DNA from: Methanoregulaceae archaeon
GTDB lineage: Archaea > Halobacteriota > Methanomicrobia > Methanomicrobiales > Methanospirillaceae
Assembly (NCBI GenBank): GCA_028679275.1
Contig: JAJRBV010000004.1
Location: 1-7,631 of the forward strand
Length of the DNA stretch: 7,631 nucleotides
Direction of reading: 5' to 3'
Shown here: one piece after another, positions 5,446-7,631 of the stretch
Layout: each line of letters starts with the position of its first letter
Position numbering within the stretch: position 1 is the stretch's first letter
Notes under the pieces: model-generated
What the model was told of the DNA's origin: nothing
Database searches by the model: none
What the model saw: only the letters and a program-made list of their open reading frames with translations
Translations under genes and position numbers: made by a program

Positions 5446-7287
5446 ATGCAAGATCCAGATGACGTGACAGTATATCGCATGGGTCCCGGCTGCGACCTCG
5501 GAGATGTTGAAGAGGGAAAGGTCTATATCGGCCGCGTGCAGGGATTCGCAAATTTCGGCACCTTTGTCCAGTTGAATGACAGGGTGAAGGGCCTGTGTCA
5601 TAAAAGCAATATCAGGACCCAGCACAAGGAACGCGAGACGATTCTTGTCAGGGTTAAGACGATACGGAGCAATGGCAATATCGATCTCGAGGAAGTGACC
5701 TATCCTGTCTACACGGTTGAGATGGTGGAGAAGAAGTCCACCGCAGTAAGGCTCGCAGAGCTGGGCAACAAGGTAGGAAGAACGGTAAGCATCGAGGGGG
5801 AGATCGCCCAGATCAAGCAGACCAGCGGCCCTACCATCTTCACCGTCGTGGATGAGTCCGGCACCGAGAATGCAGCTGCCTTCGTGGAAGCCGGGGTGAG
5901 GGCATACCCCGAAGCAGAGCTCGAGGACGTGGTCAGGATCACCGGGGAAGTGATGCTCCGGAACAACCAGATCCAGATCGAGGTCAGCTCGCTCGTCATC
6001 CTTACGGGAGAAGAGGGTGAGAAGGTCCGCGAACGGATAGAAAAGGCACTGGACCAGCGTTCGGAACCCCCCGACATCCCGCTCCTGATCAGGAGCGATG
6101 TTCTTGAAAAGCTCCGTCCCGCGATGAGGACGGTTGCGAAGGTGATCAGGAAGGCGGTCTTTTCAGCCCAGCCCATCATCCTGAGGCACCATGCCGATGC
6201 GGACGGGATCTGTTCGGCAGTAGCGATCGAACAGGCGGTCACTGCCCTGATCCGTGAATCAGGCGGCGATTTTGATTCCGATTACTATCTCTTCAAGCGG
6301 GCCCCGTCAAAAGCACCCTTTTACGAAATCGAGGATATCACCCGGGACCTCGACTTTGCCCTGAAGGATCATGTCCGGTTCGGGCAGAAGCTCCCCCTCA
6401 TCCTCCTTACCGATAACGGGTCGACGGAAGAGGATCTGCCATCGCTCCGTATGGCACAGGTCTACCAGCTGCCGATCGTCGTCGTGGACCATCACCACCC
6501 CGATGAGATCGTGGACCAGTACCTGGCCGGCCATGTCAACCCCTACCATGTTGGCGGGGATTTCGGGATAACAGCGGGGATGCTCGGGACAGAGGTTGCA
6601 CGGCTCATCAATCCCGCGGTGGGGGAGAATATCAGGCACCTTCCCTCCATTGCAGGGGCGGGGGACAGGAGCGAAGCAATGGAGCGGGGGCGTTATTACG
6701 ATCTCGTCAGGGATGAGTATACCGAGCAGGACTGCAAGGACATTGCCCTGTCTCTCGACTACGAGCAGTTCTGGCTCAGATTCAACGACGGCCGGGAGAT
6801 CATCAAGGACATCCTGAACCTCTCGGGAGCAACAGACCGCCATAAAAAGCTGATCCCGCTCCTCGTGGAGGGGGCAAACGCCCTGATTGCGGACCAGATG
6901 AATGCCTGTATGCCCCATGTCAGGCACCAGACCCTGCCTAACGGGGCCGAGCTCTTCCAGATCGATGTCGAGATCCATGCCCACAAGTTCACTTTCCCAC
7001 CACCCGGGAAGACCTCGGGTGAGGTGCATGACCGTCTCTGCCAGACCTATGCAGGGTCCCCTGTGGTCACCATCGGTTTTGGGCCGGACTTTGCGGTCCT
7101 CCGTTCGAAAGGGGTGATGATGAATATCCCAAAGATGGTCCGGGAGCTCAGGGACGAGATACCGGGCGGCGGCATCAGCGGAGGAGGACACCTGGTGGTA
7201 GGGAGCATCAAGTTCGTGGAAGGGATGCGGGAGAAGGTACTGGAAGGGCTGATCGAGAAGATCTCAAAAGTGCCTGCAGGCCTCTGA
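5446..7287 (+). CDS. S1-OB-DHH/DHHA1 phosphoesterase (archaeal RecJ-like)
   Basis: From the ATG at 5446 this is 613 residues. Domains in order: S1 RNA-binding domain (about 22-85, GKVYIGRVQGFANFGTFVQL); OB-fold (about 112-186, GRTVSIEGEIAQIKQTSGPT); DHH catalytic core with HHADADG (248-254), TDNGS (322-326), DHHH (348-351), GGDFG (370-374) and GAGDRSE (404-410); and a C-terminal DHHA1 domain with GGGISGGGH (574-582). Asp and His residues in these motifs bind two metal ions in RecJ-type enzymes, which degrade single-stranded DNA or RNA, or hydrolyse small nucleotides. The S1 and OB domains point to a polynucleotide substrate. Some archaeal RecJ-like proteins carry an N-terminal DnaJ-type zinc finger; none is present here. 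A start at 5371 would add 25 residues unlike the family. The gene lies 101 nt after rnz, so it may have its own promoter. Exact substrate is unknown. Confidence 0.87.
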   Translation: MQDPDDVTVYRMGPGCDLGDVEEGKVYIGRVQGFANFGTFVQLNDRVKGLCHKSNIRTQHKERETILVRVKTIRSNGNIDLEEVTYPVYTVEMVEKKSTAVRLAELGNKVGRTVSIEGEIAQIKQTSGPTIFTVVDESGTENAAAFVEAGVRAYPEAELEDVVRITGEVMLRNNQIQIEVSSLVILTGEEGEKVRERIEKALDQRSEPPDIPLLIRSDVLEKLRPAMRTVAKVIRKAVFSAQPIILRHHADADGICSAVAIEQAVTALIRESGGDFDSDYYLFKRAPSKAPFYEIEDITRDLDFALKDHVRFGQKLPLILLTDNGSTEEDLPSLRMAQVYQLPIVVVDHHHPDEIVDQYLAGHVNPYHVGGDFGITAGMLGTEVARLINPAVGENIRHLPSIAGAGDRSEAMERGRYYDLVRDEYTEQDCKDIALSLDYEQFWLRFNDGREIIKDILNLSGATDRHKKLIPLLVEGANALIADQMNACMPHVRHQTLPNGAELFQIDVEIHAHKFTFPPPGKTSGEVHDRLCQTYAGSPVVTIGFGPDFAVLRSKGVMMNIPKMVRELRDEIPGGGISGGGHLVVGSIKFVEGMREKVLEGLIEKISKVPAGL

Positions 7288-7393
7288 TACCCTCCCTTCT
7301 TATACCCTGTTCTGAATAATCCTGGTCCTGCTGCAGCCGGAAAAGACCGGTCCGGATGAACTCCCGGGTTTGCTGGTATAACCTTTTGGTAAG

Positions 7394-7409
7394 TGCGAAT
7401 AATTTCGCA
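7394..7409. repeat. Inverted repeat TGCGAA-N4-TTCGCA
   Basis: TGCGAA (7394-7399) and TTCGCA (7404-7409) are perfect reverse complements with spacer TAAT. It lies 30 nt upstream of the first TATA box. It could be a regulator site, or a small hairpin in the DHH transcript's 3' end. Confidence 0.4.
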
Positions 7410-7412
7410 GTT

Positions 7413-7429
7413 AAACAGGCTAAAACAGG
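7413..7429 (+). repeat. Two AAACAGG direct repeats spaced by exactly 10 nt
   Basis: AAACAGG occurs at 7413-7419 and again at 7423-7429, one helical turn apart, ending 9 nt before the TATTTAAAT box. Repeats in helical phase just upstream of the BRE/TATA are where archaeal activators bind. Seven bases repeated once could also be chance. Confidence 0.35.
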
Positions 7430-7438
7430 AAAAGGGCC

Positions 7439-7447
7439 TATTTAAAT
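7439..7447 (+). promoter_or_regulatory. Upstream TATA box TATTTAAAT
   Basis: A good archaeal TATA box. The predicted start site near 7468 would give the small gene a leader of about 64 nt that includes the second TATA box. Confidence 0.5.
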
Positions 7448-7477
7448 GCTTTGTCCTTGCCATAAGAGATGGGTAGG

Positions 7478-7485
7478 TATATATA
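7478..7485 (+). promoter_or_regulatory. Proximal TATA box TATATATA
   Basis: It lies within the 10-nt palindrome GTATATATAC (7477-7486). A start about 25 nt downstream, near 7507, leaves a 25-nt leader that still contains the SD at 7517-7523. This is the best-placed promoter for the gene at 7532. Confidence 0.65.
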
Positions 7486-7516
7486 CTATCTCATGACAAC
7501 TAGATCTCACACTGCT

Positions 7517-7523
7517 GAGGTGA
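7517..7523 (+). promoter_or_regulatory. Shine-Dalgarno site of the right-edge gene
   Basis: GAGGTGA is a full SD match, eight bases before the ATG at 7532. It contains an in-frame GTG (7520-7522), but since that codon is part of the SD the ATG is the better start. Confidence 0.75.
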
Positions 7524-7531
7524 CTACCAAC

Positions 7532-7631
7532 ATGCCATCGGGAACAATCCGAGACAAATACAATGAAACCCAGCACAGGATCGTCCACTACCTGCTGGGG
7601 GGTCTCTCGAAAGGGAAACACTACTTCAAGT
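7532..7631 (+). CDS. Small protein, N-terminal fragment, possibly DUF7123-like (runs off the right edge)
   Basis: Thirty-three codons are visible, starting MPSGTIRDKYNETQHRIVHY and continuing LLGGLSKGKHYFK. The start is well supported by a perfect SD and a TATA box upstream. The segment TQHRIVHYLLGGLSKGKHYFK resembles the start of small euryarchaeal proteins now grouped as DUF7123, which open with a helix, then a YFKS motif and a likely winged-helix segment. I base that on memory of the family pattern and cannot confirm it from 33 residues. If right, it would be a small winged-helix DNA-binding protein of unknown role, which would fit the elaborate upstream region as an autoregulated gene. 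The remainder of the gene is outside the window. Confidence 0.6.
   Translation, partial: MPSGTIRDKYNETQHRIVHYLLGGLSKGKHYFK

Larger units (their letters stand above)
7288..7531. promoter_or_regulatory. Intergenic region after the DHH gene, carrying a layered promoter
   Basis: This 244-nt gap has no credible gene. The left third is GC-rich with a weak CCGG-AAAAGA-CCGG stem (7337-7350) that could end transcription of the DHH gene, but no long T run follows. From about 7380 it turns AT-rich and holds, in order, an inverted repeat, a phased direct repeat, two TATA boxes and an SD, each listed separately. Confidence 0.6.

Noticed and set aside
4319..5551. Minus-strand 410-codon open frame opposite RNase Z
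   Set aside because: No recognisable domain; Arg/Pro/Asp-rich composition typical of antisense frames; RNase Z on the plus strand has all catalytic residues.
6307..7191. Minus-strand 294-codon open frame opposite the DHH domain
   Set aside because: It lies wholly within the conserved DHH/DHHA1 coding region and shows no motif or SD of its own.
7337..7350. CCGG-AAAAGA-CCGG as an intrinsic terminator
   Set aside because: The stem is only four to five pairs, CCGG is self-complementary so pairing is ambiguous, and no T run follows.
7520..7531. GTG start four codons before the ATG of the right-edge gene
   Set aside because: The GTG is part of the GAGGTGA Shine-Dalgarno site, which is correctly spaced for the ATG at 7532.
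1..7631. CRISPR arrays, insertion sequences, tRNA or rRNA genes, att sites
   Set aside because: No spaced repeat arrays, transposase-like frames, terminal inverted repeats or cloverleaf-like sequences were seen on reading both strands.

Overview
The window looks like chromosomal DNA from a methanogenic euryarchaeon, most likely of the order Methanomicrobiales. The grounds are an archaeal Cdc48-type ATPase start, a short archaeal-type ThiC, a UPF0200 kinase-like protein, an S1-OB-DHH protein, TATA-like promoters with no bacterial -35/-10 boxes, and Shine-Dalgarno sites matching the GGAGGTGA consensus. The lineage is inferred from protein resemblance, not from a search.

Left part (1-2098, all on the minus strand): the first 39 codons of a Cdc48/VAT-type AAA+ ATPase with its own strong TATA box; a 5-formyltetrahydrofolate cyclo-ligase family protein; and thiC (HMP-P synthase of thiamin synthesis). 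thiC and the cyclo-ligase gene lie head-to-tail 63 nt apart. This is of interest because a 5-FCL-like family has been linked to thiamin metabolism.

Middle (2099-2279): an AT-rich divergent promoter region with a perfect 7-bp inverted repeat in front of thiC.

Right part (2280-7287, all on the plus strand): four genes overlapping by 41, 10 and 4 nt. They encode an anaerobic-RNR-activase-type radical SAM protein, a UPF0200 P-loop kinase-like protein, a TIM-barrel protein that keeps a full endonuclease-IV-like set of metal ligands, and ribonuclease Z. After a 101-nt gap comes an S1-OB-DHH/DHHA1 (RecJ-like) phosphoesterase. The common theme is nucleotide supply and nucleic-acid processing.

Right edge (7288-7631): a 244-nt regulatory-looking gap holding an inverted repeat, a 10-nt-phased direct repeat, two TATA boxes and a perfect SD. 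It leads into the first 33 codons of a small protein that may be a DUF7123-like DNA-binding protein. No RNA genes, mobile elements or CRISPR arrays were seen. The most notable points are the double-coded Walker A in the 41-nt overlap, the endonuclease-IV-like ligand set in the 'isomerase', the thiC/5-FCL pair, and the layered promoter at the right edge.
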